NCBI RefSeq assembly: GCF_040427915.1
Contig: NZ_JBETXJ010000002.1
Coordinates: forward strand, 682,001-746,000
From: Gardnerella vaginalis
GTDB lineage: Bacteria > Actinomycetota > Actinomycetes > Actinomycetales > Bifidobacteriaceae
Direction of reading: 5' to 3'
DNA length: 64,000 nt
Below are positions 24,985-34,691 of the stretch, in pieces. The number at the start of each line of letters is the position of its first letter. The stretch's first letter is position 1. The position numbers and the translations under genes are program-made. A model generated the notes under the pieces. It was given only the letters and a program-made list of their open reading frames with translations, made no database searches and had not been told where the DNA came from.

Positions 24985-27162
24985 ATGGAAACTATGAACA
25001 ATAAAAATGAAGAAAGTACTCAGCAGACAAGCCCATTAAGGCGTTTGGCTGAGTTAATGGGAGTACGCTCCAAATTCGTTGGATCGGATGGAGTGGAACA
25101 TCAGATTGCTGATGACGTGCTTGTAAAAGTATTGCGCTCGCTGTGCGTAGATGCAAGCACCGATAAAGCGATTGAAGAATCAATGCAGAAGATTCTTTTG
25201 GAACGTCATACACGTTTAGTTGCTCCAACGGTGTTGCATACGGTTGGTAAAGAAGACACTGTTATAATCAACACGGGTATTTTGGAGTATCCTACAGCGA
25301 CTTTGATATTGGAAGATGGAGAACAGTACAAAGGTGACTTGCAGATTTCTCCATGCAAAGATGATGTTGCGTTCCCTGTTAATGGTACTTTTGTGGCAAG
25401 CTCTTTGTTGACAATTCCAGCAGACGTGCCTATGGGGTATCACACTTTACGAATAAGCGTCGCGGATCGAGTAGAAGAGGCGTCACTTATTAGTGCTCCA
25501 GAAAGCATCGATACTCTAGAAAAACTTGAAAAAGATGGAAAGCAGATCTGGGGATGGATGGCTCAGCTTTATTCCATTCGTTCTTCTAAGTCTTGGGGTG
25601 TTGGCGATTACGCAGATTTGGCTGATCTTCTTGTGCAATCAAAGAAAAAAACAGGCGCAGATTTTGTGCTTGTAAACCCATTGCATGCAGGTGAACCAGT
25701 TGCGCCATTAACACCATCTCCTTATTTGCCAGTTGCAAGAGGAATGGTTAATGTAACCTATATTCGCCCAGAAATCATTCCAGAATACGATTCGCTTAAT
25801 GATAAGGATCGTAAGACTGTTGACGATCTTCATAACGAAGTAGAGCCTCTTAATAATGATGCTCAAATTGTTGATCGTGACTCCATGTGGCGAGTAAAAA
25901 TGCATGCTTTGTGGATTATTTTTAAATCTGGGCTTTCTGCTGAACGCTCCGAAGAATTTGAAGCATTTAAGCAGGACATGGGTGAGCGTCTTGAATCTTA
26001 TGCAACCTGGTGCCTTTGCTACGATAAGTGGGGTGCTCCTAAGGGAGAAGACTGCTGGGAGAAGCATCTTACTAAAGATTCCGATGAAATTAGCGCTTTA
26101 TGTAAACAATTCCCAGATACTCTAGAGTTTTATCGTTGGCTTGAGTGGATTGCGTTTACGCAATTGCATGATGCTCAAGTTGCAGCTAAAAATGCGGGTA
26201 TGCGCATCGGCATTATGTCTGATATGGCTGTTGGTGTGCATCCTGCAGGCTCCGAGGTTTGGTGGAATCCAGAGCGATTTGCCAATGGTGCTTGCGTAGG
26301 TGCGCCTCCTGATTACTTCAATCAGCAGGGTCAAAACTGGTCTCAGCCTCCTCTTAATCCATTCGAGCTTGAGCGCACTGGATTTAAAGTGTACAAAGAT
26401 ATGGTTCACGGAATGTTTGCGTCTGCTGGTGCTGTGCGAATTGACCATATTCTTGGGCTTTTCCGCTTGTGGTGGATTCCAGAAGGATCTACTCCAGGTG
26501 ACGGAGCTTACGTTTACTACGATGCAGATGTTATGCTTGGCATTCTTGCGATTGAAGCCACGCGCGCAAATGGTGTTGTAGTTGGAGAAGACCTTGGTGT
26601 TGTGCCAGCTGAAACTTTGGAAGTTTTGGCTAAGAATAAGGTTCTTGGATGCACAGTTGAGTGGTTTGAACAAAGGGACGGCGAATTCCGCGAGCCTAAG
26701 AAGTGGCGTGAAATGACACTTGCTTCTGTAAACACTCACGATTTGCCACCTGCTGCAGGCTACTTAAACTACGAGCACGTTAATATTCGTGAGCGTTTGA
26801 ATCTTCTTTCGGGATCCGTAGAAGAATTCCGCGCTGGGGCTGTTAAAGAGCATAATGCAATGTTGAAAATGCTTGTTTCTGGAGGTTTCTTAGACAAGAA
26901 GGCTCTAGAAAATGAATCTGAGCATGAGCAAGAGATTGTGGAAGCGTTATATCGAGCGCTTAAAGCTGCTCCTTCCAAGCTGCTTGCTGCATCCATTGTT
27001 GATGCAACGGGTGAACATCGTGCTCAGAATCAGCCTGGCACCAATGATGAATATCCAAATTGGCGTATTCCTTTGGCTGATGCTAATTGTAATCCTGTTC
27101 TTTTAGACAACTTATTTGACTTGCCTAGAGTTAAGTCTTTAGTGCAAATCATGAATAAGTAG
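24985..27162 (+). CDS. malQ: 4-alpha-glucanotransferase (amylomaltase, GH77)
   Basis: 725 residues. Transfers alpha-1,4-glucan segments between maltodextrins, releasing glucose, and so feeds cytoplasmic glycogen or maltodextrin breakdown. The GH77 catalytic triad is visible: Asp487 in VRIDHILGLFR, Glu535 in VVGEDLGVVP and Asp586 in NTHDLPP; the GAPPDYFNQQGQNW loop is also present. The ~150-residue N-terminal extension is typical of bifidobacterial MalQ. ATG 24985 is taken; ATG 24994 is possible. No ribosome site; a TATA-rich box ends about five bases upstream, so leaderless start is possible. It stands alone, with a hairpin after it. Confidence 0.94.
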   Translation: METMNNKNEESTQQTSPLRRLAELMGVRSKFVGSDGVEHQIADDVLVKVLRSLCVDASTDKAIEESMQKILLERHTRLVAPTVLHTVGKEDTVIINTGILEYPTATLILEDGEQYKGDLQISPCKDDVAFPVNGTFVASSLLTIPADVPMGYHTLRISVADRVEEASLISAPESIDTLEKLEKDGKQIWGWMAQLYSIRSSKSWGVGDYADLADLLVQSKKKTGADFVLVNPLHAGEPVAPLTPSPYLPVARGMVNVTYIRPEIIPEYDSLNDKDRKTVDDLHNEVEPLNNDAQIVDRDSMWRVKMHALWIIFKSGLSAERSEEFEAFKQDMGERLESYATWCLCYDKWGAPKGEDCWEKHLTKDSDEISALCKQFPDTLEFYRWLEWIAFTQLHDAQVAAKNAGMRIGIMSDMAVGVHPAGSEVWWNPERFANGACVGAPPDYFNQQGQNWSQPPLNPFELERTGFKVYKDMVHGMFASAGAVRIDHILGLFRLWWIPEGSTPGDGAYVYYDADVMLGILAIEATRANGVVVGEDLGVVPAETLEVLAKNKVLGCTVEWFEQRDGEFREPKKWREMTLASVNTHDLPPAAGYLNYEHVNIRERLNLLSGSVEEFRAGAVKEHNAMLKMLVSGGFLDKKALENESEHEQEIVEALYRALKAAPSKLLAASIVDATGEHRAQNQPGTNDEYPNWRIPLADANCNPVLLDNLFDLPRVKSLVQIMNK

Positions 27163-27182
27163 TTCTAGATGTGTGATTAATT

Positions 27183-27226
27183 GCGGGCTGCAGCGTTTGC
27201 CGATATTCGCGAGCGTTGCAGTCCGC
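27183..27226 (+). terminator. Hairpin after malQ
   Basis: 13-base arms (27183-27195 and 27214-27226) with two G-T wobbles. The T-run is poor (ATTG), so it may be a weak terminator. Confidence 0.6.
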
Positions 27227-27246
27227 ATTGTATGTAAAATAGAAAC

Positions 27247-27276
27247 TTGCAAATAGTCGTCATATAGCGATATACT
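27247..27276 (+). promoter_or_regulatory. Promoter of rplM-rpsI
   Basis: TTGCAA (-35, 27247-27252) and TATACT (-10, 27271-27276) with an 18-base spacer, placing the start of transcription about 145 bases before rplM. Confidence 0.65.
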
Positions 27277-27291
27277 TGCAGATTGTTGTGT

Positions 27292-27355
27292 TTCCCTAAG
27301 GGGTCCTTCAAAGCGCTTTTCCCACTCGCCATCGAGGACTTTCAGGGAGCCCACG
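27292..27355 (+). ncRNA. Structured 5' leader of rplM mRNA
   Basis: CCCT and GTCC on the 5' side can pair with GGAC and AGGG on the 3' side to give a long interrupted stem within the ~145-base leader. Ribosomal-protein leaders of this kind often bind their own product. No match to a named RNA family is claimed. Confidence 0.4.
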
Positions 27356-27428
27356 GATTATGAGCAGCATATCTCCTATAAACCAAGAAGATATAAAGCT
27401 CGAAACACAATAGAGAAAAGGTACGATT

Positions 27429-27878
27429 GTGAAGACTTTCACACCGAAACCAGCAGATTTAACTCATGACTGGTATATTATCGACGCCACTGATGTGGTG
27501 CTTGGTCGTTTGGCTTCCCAGGTAGCCATTTTGCTGCGTGGTAAGAATAAGCCAATATTTGCTCCTCATGCTGATTCTGGCAATCACGTCATTATCATTA
27601 ACGCAGATAAGATTGCTTTAACTGGCAATAAGTTGAGCAAGGAATTGTATTCTCACTCTGGTCGTCCAGGTGGACTTCGTCGCGACAGCTATGCTGAGCT
27701 TTTGGAGAAGAATCCAAAGCGCATCATCGTTTCCGCTGTGAGGGGAATGCTTCCAAAGAATCGTCTTGCTAAGGTTCAGCTTGATCGCCTTCGTGTGTTC
27801 ACTGGTGCTGAGCATCCTCATATTTCGCAAAAACCACAGGTCTTCGAGATCTCTCAGGTCTCTCAGCAAGCTAAGTGA
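27429..27878 (+). CDS. rplM: 50S ribosomal protein L13
   Basis: 149 residues; early-assembly large-subunit protein. Contains [20 protein letters not shown] at the start, [25 protein letters not shown], and the family signature with [15 protein letters not shown] 27429 is the start, with AGAAAAGG upstream. It is paired with rpsI, as in most bacteria, and has its own promoter and leader. Confidence 0.97.
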   Translation: MKTFTPKPADLTHDWYIIDATDVVLGRLASQVAILLRGKNKPIFAPHADSGNHVIIINADKIALTGNKLSKELYSHSGRPGGLRRDSYAELLEKNPKRIIVSAVRGMLPKNRLAKVQLDRLRVFTGAEHPHISQKPQVFEISQVSQQAK

Positions 27879-27898
27879 ATCGTAAGGAGAATATGATT

Positions 27899-28387
27899 AT
27901 GGTAGATAACAACAACTCCGCGGTTCTTGAGAATGAAGAAGAACTGACTAGCTATACAACTGAGACAAACGCTGGCGCAGGCACTGGTACTTCTGCCGTT
28001 GCTCCAGGCTATGGCACTGGTCGTCGTAAGGAAGCCGTTGCTCGCGTTCGTTTGATTCCAGGTACTGGCAAGTGGACTATTAATGGTCGCGCTCTTGAGG
28101 AATACTTCCCATCTCGCTTATTGCAGCGTGAAGTTAATTCCCCATTTGTGCTTTTGAAGCTTGAAGGTAAGTTCGACGTTGTCGTCTTGGTAGACGGTGG
28201 CGGCACCACTGGTCAGGCAGGTGCAATCCGTTTGGGTGTTGCTCGTGCTTTGAATGCTATTGACCGTGATGCAAACCGTGCTTCCTTGAAGAAGGCTGGC
28301 TTCTTGACTCGCGACGCTCGCGTTGTGGAGCGCAAGAAGGCTGGTTTGCACAAGGCACGTCGTGCACCTCAGTTCTCAAAGCGTTAA
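27899..28387 (+). CDS. rpsI: 30S ribosomal protein S9
   Basis: 162 residues; the C-terminal tail [17 protein letters not shown] reaches the ribosomal P site. The core has [18 protein letters not shown] and [19 protein letters not shown]. An acidic ~45-residue N-terminal extension is typical of actinobacteria. ATG 27899 is chosen because AAGGAGA (27884-27890) sits eight bases upstream; ATG 27893 is too close to it. The gap after rplM is 20 bases. Confidence 0.96.
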   Translation: MVDNNNSAVLENEEELTSYTTETNAGAGTGTSAVAPGYGTGRRKEAVARVRLIPGTGKWTINGRALEEYFPSRLLQREVNSPFVLLKLEGKFDVVVLVDGGGTTGQAGAIRLGVARALNAIDRDANRASLKKAGFLTRDARVVERKKAGLHKARRAPQFSKR

Positions 28388-28409
28388 GCTGCGAAGAATT
28401 TATATTTTC

Positions 28410-28442
28410 AATGGCTTCTGGCTTTTGCTGGAAGCCATTTTT
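28410..28442 (+). terminator. Terminator of rplM-rpsI
   Basis: AATGGCTTC (28410-28418) and GAAGCCATT (28431-28439) followed by T residues. Confidence 0.9.
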
Positions 28443-28641
28443 GTATCTAATGCGCTTGAATGTTCTAAATGTTATTAATCGTTTATAAGTAATCATTAAA
28501 TCTAACATTCTAGAAAATTTAGAGGATAATCGCACATAAATAGTCACAAATAATAACAAATAACGAACATTAGAGGATAAACCTCGCTCATAAATAGCGC
28601 AACTCGCTGCAAATCCAAAATAGTACAGTAAATCAAGTAGA
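28443..28641. other. AT-rich intergenic stretch upstream of adhE
   Basis: No gene is seen. A TTAGAGGATAA phrase occurs twice (near 28519 and 28571), about 52 bases apart. The adhE control region follows at 28642. Confidence 0.4.
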
Positions 28642-28659
28642 TTGTGAACTGTATCACAT
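28642..28659. promoter_or_regulatory. Rex- or CRP-type operator of adhE
   Basis: TTGTGA-N6-TCACAT is one mismatch from the redox-sensor Rex consensus TTGTGA-N6-TCACAA and contains a perfect TGTGA-N6-TCACA, the CRP/GlxR-type core. It abuts a -35 (TTGTTA, 28659-28664) and a -10 (TATAAA, 28682-28687) with a 17-base spacer. Rex repression of adhE is well known in Gram-positives, so Rex is favoured; its centre near -43 also suits a class II activator. Confidence 0.75.
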
Positions 28660-28758
28660 TGTTAGACATTTAAGATGTGTTTATAAAGAAGATTCTTCAT
28701 GTAAATGTCTGCATATGAAATGTAAATATAAAATATATGAATGATCGAGGAGGACCAA

Positions 28759-31464
28759 ATGGCGCAGGCGCAAGAAAAGGCGCAAGAAACAGTGCTTGAT
28801 GAAAAAGAGCAAGCAGCATTAGCAGCCAAACGAGAAGTAGATGAATTAGCTAAAAAAGCAAAGGTTGCTTTAGAAGAGTTTGAAAAATTAAATCAGGAGC
28901 AAGTAGACAGAATCGTAGCAAAAGCGTCTATTGCAGCGTTAAACAAGCATTTAGTCTTAGCAAAAATGGCTGTTGAAGAAACAGGTCGTGGATTAGTTGA
29001 AGATAAAGCCACAAAAAACATTTTTGCATGCGAACATATTACTCATTATCTTGCAGGTCAGCGCACAGTAGGAATTATTCGAGAAGATGACGTTCTTGGA
29101 ATCGATGAAATCGCTGAGCCAGTAGGCATAGTAGCAGGCGTGACTCCAGTTACAAACCCAACATCTACAGCCATTTTTAAGTCTCTTATAGCTCTTAAAA
29201 CTCGTTGCCCAATTATTTTTGGCTTCCATCCATTCGCTCAAAAATGCTCCGCAGAAGCTGCAAGAATTGTGCGCGATGCAGCGATAGAAGCAGGAGCGCC
29301 AGAAAATTGCATTCAGTGGATTGAACATCCATCAATCGAAGCAACTGGAGCTTTAATGAAGCATACAGATGTTGCAACAATTCTTGCAACAGGCGGTCCT
29401 GGAATGGTTAAGGCTGCTTATTCTTCGGGAAAGCCAGCATTAGGTGTGGGTGCAGGAAACGCTCCAGCATATGTTGATGCGGATGTAGATGTTGTGCGAG
29501 CTGCAAACGATTTAGTGCTTTCAAAGCATTTCGATTACGGTATGATTTGCGCAACCGAGCAGGCGATTATTGCGCATAAAGACGTGTATGAGCCATTGTT
29601 AAAGGAATTGAAGCGCAGAAAAGCATATTTCGTTAATGCTGATGAAAAAGCGAAACTCGAACAGTATATGTTTGGTTGCACTTCGTATTCAGGTCAAACT
29701 CCTAAGCTTAATTCAGTTGTTCCAGGAAAATCTCCTCAATATATTGCTCATGAAGCTGGGTTTGAGGTTCCTGAGGATGCTGTGATTTTGATTGCAGAGT
29801 GCAAGGAAGTTGGCGAAATGGAGCCTCTAACAATGGAGAAGTTGGCTCCTGTTCACGCTTTGCTTCGCGCGGAAAATAAGGAACAAGGCTTTGAGATGTG
29901 CGAGAAAATGCTTGTGCACGGAGCTGGTCACACTGCTGTGATTCATACCAACAATCAGCAGCTTGCTCGCGAATATGGTAGCCGCATGCATGCTTGCCGA
30001 ATCATTTGGAACTCTCCAGGATCCTTGGGTGGTGTTGGCGATATCTACAATGCAATCGCGCCTTCTCTCACTTTGGGCTGTGGTTCTTATGGTGGAAACT
30101 CTGTTTCTGGAAACGTTCAAGCAGTAAATCTTATTAATATAAAGCGCATAGCGCGAAGGAATAACAATATGCAATGGTTCAAGATTCCGGCCAAAACGTA
30201 TTTTGAGCCGAATGCTGTTCGCTATTTGCGAGATATGTATGGCATTGAGCGCGCAGTTATTGTGTGCGATAAAGTGATGGAACAGCTTGGAATTATAGAC
30301 AAGGTGATTGATCAGCTTCGCGCTAGAGATAACCGCGTAACGTTTAGGATTATTGACTACGTTGAGCCAGAGCCAAGCGTTGAGACTGTTGAGCGCGGCG
30401 CGGAAATGATGCGCGAAGAGTTCCAGCCAGACACGATTATTGCTGTTGGCGGTGGATCTCCTATGGATGCTGCAAAGATTATGTGGCTCCTTTACGAGCA
30501 TCCAGAAATTTCCTTCGCAGATTTGCGAGAAAAGTTCTTCGATATTCGTAAGCGCGCGTTTAAGATTCCGCCTCTTGGTGAAAAGGCTTGCTTGATTTGT
30601 GTGCCAACGTCTTCTGGAACTGGATCGGAAGTTACTCCGTTTGCAGTTATTACAGACCATAAGACTGGCTACAAGTACCCGATTACGGACTATGCGATTA
30701 CGCCTTCGGTTGCAATCGTGGATCCAGTTTTGGCGCGCACACAGCCTCGTCGTTTGGCTTGCGATTCTGGTTTTGACGCTTTGACGCACTCTATGGAAGC
30801 TTTTGCTTCTGTTTATGCTAACGACTTTACGGACGCAATGGCATTGCATGCAGCAAAGTTGATTTGGGATAATCTTAACGATTCTGTGAATTCCAATGAT
30901 TCCGAGCGCAAGATTCAAGCCCAAGAAAAGATGCATAACGCTGCTACTATGGCTGGAATGGCGTTTGGTTCGGCGTTCCTTGGAATGTGCCACGCAATGG
31001 CGCATACAATCGGCGCTTTGTGCCATGTTGCACACGGCCACACAAATGCAATTTTGCTTCCATACGTGATTCGCTACAATGGTCAAATTCCACAAGAGCC
31101 TACAAGCTGGCCAAAGTACAATCGCTACATCGCTCCAGAGCGCTACCAGCAGATTGCAAAGAATCTTGGCGTAGATCCTGGTAAAACTCCTCAAGAGGGC
31201 GTTGAGAATTTGGCGCGTGCTGTTGAAAATTATCGAGATAATCTTCTTAGTATGGATGCTTCGTTTAAGGCGTGCGGCGTGGATGAAGAATACTATTGGT
31301 CTTTGTTGGATCAGATTGGTATGCGTGCTTACGAAGATCAGTGCGCTCCTGCAAATCCGCGTATTCCTCAAATCGAAGATATGAAGGATATTGCGATTGC
31401 AGCGTATTATGGTGTTTCCCAAGAAGAAGGACATCGTATGCGTTTAGAGCGCGAATCTAAGTAG
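28759..31464 (+). CDS. adhE: Bifunctional acetaldehyde-CoA/alcohol dehydrogenase
   Basis: 901 residues in two fused enzymes. The N-terminal CoA-acylating aldehyde dehydrogenase (to about residue 440) has the catalytic Cys264 in GMICATEQ; the C-terminal iron alcohol dehydrogenase has GGGSPMDAAK and the metal-binding MAHTIGALCHVAHGHTN histidines. Together they turn acetyl-CoA into ethanol and re-oxidise two NADH, balancing fermentation. AdhE forms filaments (spirosomes) in other bacteria. ATG 28759 is chosen after GAGGAGGA (28747-28754); ATG 28741 lies before that site. A redox-type operator sits at its promoter. Confidence 0.97.
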   Translation: MAQAQEKAQETVLDEKEQAALAAKREVDELAKKAKVALEEFEKLNQEQVDRIVAKASIAALNKHLVLAKMAVEETGRGLVEDKATKNIFACEHITHYLAGQRTVGIIREDDVLGIDEIAEPVGIVAGVTPVTNPTSTAIFKSLIALKTRCPIIFGFHPFAQKCSAEAARIVRDAAIEAGAPENCIQWIEHPSIEATGALMKHTDVATILATGGPGMVKAAYSSGKPALGVGAGNAPAYVDADVDVVRAANDLVLSKHFDYGMICATEQAIIAHKDVYEPLLKELKRRKAYFVNADEKAKLEQYMFGCTSYSGQTPKLNSVVPGKSPQYIAHEAGFEVPEDAVILIAECKEVGEMEPLTMEKLAPVHALLRAENKEQGFEMCEKMLVHGAGHTAVIHTNNQQLAREYGSRMHACRIIWNSPGSLGGVGDIYNAIAPSLTLGCGSYGGNSVSGNVQAVNLINIKRIARRNNNMQWFKIPAKTYFEPNAVRYLRDMYGIERAVIVCDKVMEQLGIIDKVIDQLRARDNRVTFRIIDYVEPEPSVETVERGAEMMREEFQPDTIIAVGGGSPMDAAKIMWLLYEHPEISFADLREKFFDIRKRAFKIPPLGEKACLICVPTSSGTGSEVTPFAVITDHKTGYKYPITDYAITPSVAIVDPVLARTQPRRLACDSGFDALTHSMEAFASVYANDFTDAMALHAAKLIWDNLNDSVNSNDSERKIQAQEKMHNAATMAGMAFGSAFLGMCHAMAHTIGALCHVAHGHTNAILLPYVIRYNGQIPQEPTSWPKYNRYIAPERYQQIAKNLGVDPGKTPQEGVENLARAVENYRDNLLSMDASFKACGVDEEYYWSLLDQIGMRAYEDQCAPANPRIPQIEDMKDIAIAAYYGVSQEEGHRMRLERESK

Positions 31465-31491
31465 AATCTAAGTAATTTTAGATCACGAATA

Positions 31492-31559
31492 TAAGTAATT
31501 ATTGAATGATTATCTAAGTGATTCTCGAATGATTATTTAGATGATTATTGAGTGATTTA
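31492..31559 (+). repeat. Three degenerate 22-23-bp tandem repeats after adhE
   Basis: Units at 31492-31514, 31515-31537 and 31538-31559, each of the form TAAGTGATT-(A/C)T(T/C)GAATGATTAT. They lie between the adhE stop and its terminator. Confidence 0.6.
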
Positions 31560-31575
31560 TTGTATATTTAGTTGC

Positions 31576-31616
31576 AAATGGCAGAGGCTGCACTAGCTGT
31601 AGTTTCTGCCATTTTT
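31576..31616 (+). terminator. Terminator of adhE
   Basis: AAATGGCAGA (31576-31585) and TCTGCCATTT (31605-31614) followed by a T-run. Confidence 0.9.
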
Positions 31617-31863
31617 CGTTGGAAAATAGCCGACACGCCCGATTTTTGTTAATCCAAGGTTGATGGTTTAATTACTTAGTTGCCTGTTTTTAAGGCTCGC
31701 ATATTGTAATTCAAAAAAGCGAGCGCAGAAACAGAAATCGCAATTTTTGTTGATTTTTGTAGGCTGCGCACTGATGTGGAATGACCTTTAGTGTCTATTC
31801 TCCCGGTGCCCTTTGATACAGGTTGGTAAACAGTAAACGAATCGCTAGAAAGGGCGGACGGCA
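31617..31863 (+). promoter_or_regulatory. Leader and promoter region of the S10 operon
   Basis: No ORF. It contains a GACACGCC motif (31632-31639) that recurs near other translation genes, and it must hold the S10-operon promoter and leader. I could not settle on one -35/-10 pair. GAAAGGGCGG just before the rpsJ start is the ribosome site. Confidence 0.4.
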
Positions 31864-32172
31864 ATGGCGGGACAGAAAATCCGCATCAGGCTTAAGTCCT
31901 ATGACCATGAGGTCATCGACCAATCGGCGAAGAAAATCGTCGAGACGGTGACGAACGCGGGCGCCACAGTAGTGGGTCCGGTTCCTCTGCCGACCGAGAA
32001 GAACGTGTTTGTTGTTATCCGTTCTCCTCACAAATATAAGGATTCTCGCGAGCATTTCGAGATGCGCACTCATAAGCGCCTCATTGACATCGTTGATCCA
32101 ACGCCAAAGGCTGTGGATTCTTTGATGCACATTGACCTGCCTGCGGATGTAAATATCGAGATTAAGCTGTAG
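31864..32172 (+). CDS. rpsJ: 30S ribosomal protein S10
   Basis: 102 residues, first gene of the S10 operon. The sequence starts [19 protein letters not shown] and includes the family signature [20 protein letters not shown]10 is a 30S head protein and, as NusE in E. coli, also takes part in antitermination. Sixteen bases separate it from rplC. Confidence 0.97.
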   Translation: MAGQKIRIRLKSYDHEVIDQSAKKIVETVTNAGATVVGPVPLPTEKNVFVVIRSPHKYKDSREHFEMRTHKRLIDIVDPTPKAVDSLMHIDLPADVNIEIKL

Positions 32173-32187
32173 GAAGGGGGGTAAATA

Positions 32188-32838
32188 ATGTCGCAAAATA
32201 AGAATCGCACTGCTTTGCTCGGCCGTAAGCTGGGCATGAGCCAGGTTTGGGATGAGAACGGCCTTTTTGTCCCCGTAACTCTGGTTGAGGTTGCTACTAA
32301 CGTAGTTACCGCTGTTAAGACCGAAGAAACTGACGGTTATTGCGCCGTACAGCTCGGTTATGGCCAGATTGATCCTACCAAGGTTACCAAGCCATTGGCT
32401 GGTCACTTTGCAAAGGCTGGCGTGACTCCTCGTCGTCACCTCGCTGAGGTGCGCACTGAAAATGCAGCAGATTACAAGCCAGGTCAGGAATTGACCGCTG
32501 AAGTATTTGCTGAAGGTGCCGAAGTCGACGTAACGGGTACTACAAAGGGTAAAGGCTTTGCTGGCACAATCAAGCGTTGGGGCTTCAAGTCTTACCGTCG
32601 TACTCACGGCTCGCACAAGAATGAACGTCGTCCAGGTTCTGTGGGCGCATGTGCAACTCCAAGCCGCATTTTGAAGGGCAAGCGTATGGCTGGTCGCATG
32701 GGTCATGTGACTTCTACTGCGCTCAACCTCACAATCGTTTCTTCGGATGTTGAGAACGGTATTTTAGCTATTAAGGGTGCTATTCCAGGACCTAAGGGTG
32801 CTATCGTTCTCGTCCGTTCGGCAGTGAAGGGAGCCTGA
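32188..32838 (+). CDS. rplC: 50S ribosomal protein L3
   Basis: 216 residues; an early assembly protein near the peptidyl-transferase centre. The signature [15 protein letters not shown] and the loop [19 protein letters not shown] with its conserved glutamine-loop region are present. A very strong AGGAAGGGGGG site precedes the ATG. Its last codons carry the ribosome site for rplD. Confidence 0.97.
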   Translation: MSQNKNRTALLGRKLGMSQVWDENGLFVPVTLVEVATNVVTAVKTEETDGYCAVQLGYGQIDPTKVTKPLAGHFAKAGVTPRRHLAEVRTENAADYKPGQELTAEVFAEGAEVDVTGTTKGKGFAGTIKRWGFKSYRRTHGSHKNERRPGSVGACATPSRILKGKRMAGRMGHVTSTALNLTIVSSDVENGILAIKGAIPGPKGAIVLVRSAVKGA

Positions 32839-32843
32839 TTTAA

Positions 32844-33509
32844 ATGGCAAACGTAACTCTGAACGTAACTGACACCAAGGGCAATGCAAACGGAACTGTT
32901 GAAGCTCCTGCTGAGATTTTCGGCATCTCCAACGAAGACGTTTTGGCTCACGGTCCATTGGTTCATCAGGTCGTTATTGCTCAGCTTGCTGCTGCTCGAC
33001 AGGGTACTCACGCGGTTAAGAATCGCGCTAATGTATCTGGCGGCGGTAAGAAGCCATGGAAGCAGAAGGGCACTGGTCGTGCTCGTCAAGGCTCCATTCG
33101 TGCTCCACAGTGGGTACATGGTGGCGTTGTACATGGTCCAGTTCCTCGCAAGTACGATCAGCGTACTCCAAAGAAGATGAAGGCAGCTGCTCTTCGTTAT
33201 GCTCTTTCGGATCGTGCAAATGCTGGTCGCATTGCAGTTGTGGACTTTGGTATTAAGGATGTTCCATCCACCAAAGCAGCAGTTGCAGCACTTACACCAG
33301 TAACTAAGGATCAGTTCACCACTGTTGTTCTCTCTCGTGAAAACATCAATGAGTGGATGTCTGTTCGTAACATTCCAACGGTGCATGTGATCTTCGCTGA
33401 TCAGCTCAACACCTACGATGTCATCACCGCTCAGTACGTAGTCTTCTCCAAGGAAGGTTTCGAAGCCTTCGTTGCAGCTAAGACCGAGCCTGAAGTTAAG
33501 GAGGCCTGA
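32844..33509 (+). CDS. rplD: 50S ribosomal protein L4
   Basis: 221 residues; L4 lines the nascent-peptide tunnel and in E. coli represses its own operon. Seen: VVIAQLAAARQGTHAVKNRANVSGGGKKPWKQKGTGRAR, the basic tunnel loop, and PTVHVIFADQLNTYDVI. The start lies five bases after the rplC stop. The same stop-to-start block (CCTGATTTAAATGG) recurs at the rplD-rplW junction. Confidence 0.97.
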   Translation: MANVTLNVTDTKGNANGTVEAPAEIFGISNEDVLAHGPLVHQVVIAQLAAARQGTHAVKNRANVSGGGKKPWKQKGTGRARQGSIRAPQWVHGGVVHGPVPRKYDQRTPKKMKAAALRYALSDRANAGRIAVVDFGIKDVPSTKAAVAALTPVTKDQFTTVVLSRENINEWMSVRNIPTVHVIFADQLNTYDVITAQYVVFSKEGFEAFVAAKTEPEVKEA

Positions 33510-33514
33510 TTTAA

Positions 33515-33811
33515 ATGGTCGCAGTCCATAACCCAGCACATGACATCATTTTAAAGCCAGTTGTTTCTGAAAAAAGCTATGCAGCTTCCGATCGTGGTCA
33601 GTACACCTTCGTTGTAGCTCCAAATGCTAACAAGGTTCAGATCAAGCAGGCTATCGAAGAAATCTTCAAAGTCAAGGTAACGAATGTTAACACCTTGAAT
33701 CGCGCTGGCAAGCTTAAGCGCTCTCGCACCGGCTTCGGTCGTCGTGTGAATCAGAAGCGTGCTATTGTCACCGTGGCACAAGGTCAGACAATCGATATCT
33801 TTGGTAACTGA
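33515..33811 (+). CDS. rplW: 50S ribosomal protein L23
   Basis: 98 residues; sits at the tunnel exit and docks trigger factor and SRP. Contains [13 protein letters not shown], the [17 protein letters not shown] segment and [21 protein letters not shown]. Five bases after rplD. Confidence 0.97.
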   Translation: MVAVHNPAHDIILKPVVSEKSYAASDRGQYTFVVAPNANKVQIKQAIEEIFKVKVTNVNTLNRAGKLKRSRTGFGRRVNQKRAIVTVAQGQTIDIFGN

Positions 33812-33845
33812 AGGCTAGCCGAGAAAAGTAAAGGAATACTACATT

Positions 33846-34676
33846 ATGGCTATCCGCGTTTATAAGCCTACGACTGCAGGACGTCGTAACGCATCCGTTT
33901 CGGACTTCTCCGAGATTACGCGTTCCACTCCTGAAAAGTCGTTGGTACGCAAACTCAGCAAAACTGGCGGTCGTAACTCTTACGGTCGCATGACTTCCCG
34001 CCATCGCGGCGGCGGACACAAGCGTCAGTATCGTCTCATCGATTTTAAGCGTTGGGACAAGGATGGCGTGCCAGCAAAGGTTGCTCATATTGAGTATGAC
34101 CCTAATCGTTCCGCTCGCATCGCATTGTTGCATTATGCAGATGGTGAGAAGCGCTACATTATCGCTCCTGAAGGCATTTCCCAGGGAGATGTTATTGAGA
34201 CTGGCGCCCAGGCTGATATTAAGCCAGGCAACAACTTGCCTCTTAAGAACATCCCAACTGGTACCGTGGTGCACGCAATCGAGCTTCGTCCACTTGGTGG
34301 CGCAAAGATTGCACGCTCCGCAGGTGCTGCCGTTCAGCTCGTAGCTAAGGATGGCGCTTACGCTCAGTTGCGTATGCCATCTGGCGAAATTCGTAACGTG
34401 GACGCTCGTTGCCGCGCTACAATCGGCGAGGTTGGTAACTCCGACCACGCTAACATCGAGCTTGGTAAGGCAGGTCGTGCTCGTTGGCTTGGTCGCAGGC
34501 CAATCACCCGAGGCGAATCTATGAACCCTGTTGATCACCCTCATGGTGGTCGTACCCGTGGTGGTAAACCACCTGTTTCTCCATGGGGCAAGGGCGAGGT
34601 TCGTACCCGCCGTCCGAAGAAGGCTTCGAACAAGATGATTGTTCGTCGTCGTCCGAATGGTAAGAACCGCAAGTAA
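33846..34676 (+). CDS. rplB: 50S ribosomal protein L2
   Basis: 276 residues; needed for subunit joining and peptidyl transferase activity. Starts [18 protein letters not shown] and ends in the conserved [23 protein letters not shown] block, whose histidine is critical in the family, and a basic tail. AAGTAAAGGAAT precedes it. Confidence 0.98.
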   Translation: MAIRVYKPTTAGRRNASVSDFSEITRSTPEKSLVRKLSKTGGRNSYGRMTSRHRGGGHKRQYRLIDFKRWDKDGVPAKVAHIEYDPNRSARIALLHYADGEKRYIIAPEGISQGDVIETGAQADIKPGNNLPLKNIPTGTVVHAIELRPLGGAKIARSAGAAVQLVAKDGAYAQLRMPSGEIRNVDARCRATIGEVGNSDHANIELGKAGRARWLGRRPITRGESMNPVDHPHGGRTRGGKPPVSPWGKGEVRTRRPKKASNKMIVRRRPNGKNRK

Positions 34677-34691
34677 GGGAGTGTCGAACAG

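Noticed and set aside
29827..31434. 535-codon ORF antisense to adhE
   Set aside because: Produced by biased codon use in adhE; the translation has no recognisable domain, and adhE on the other strand is certain.
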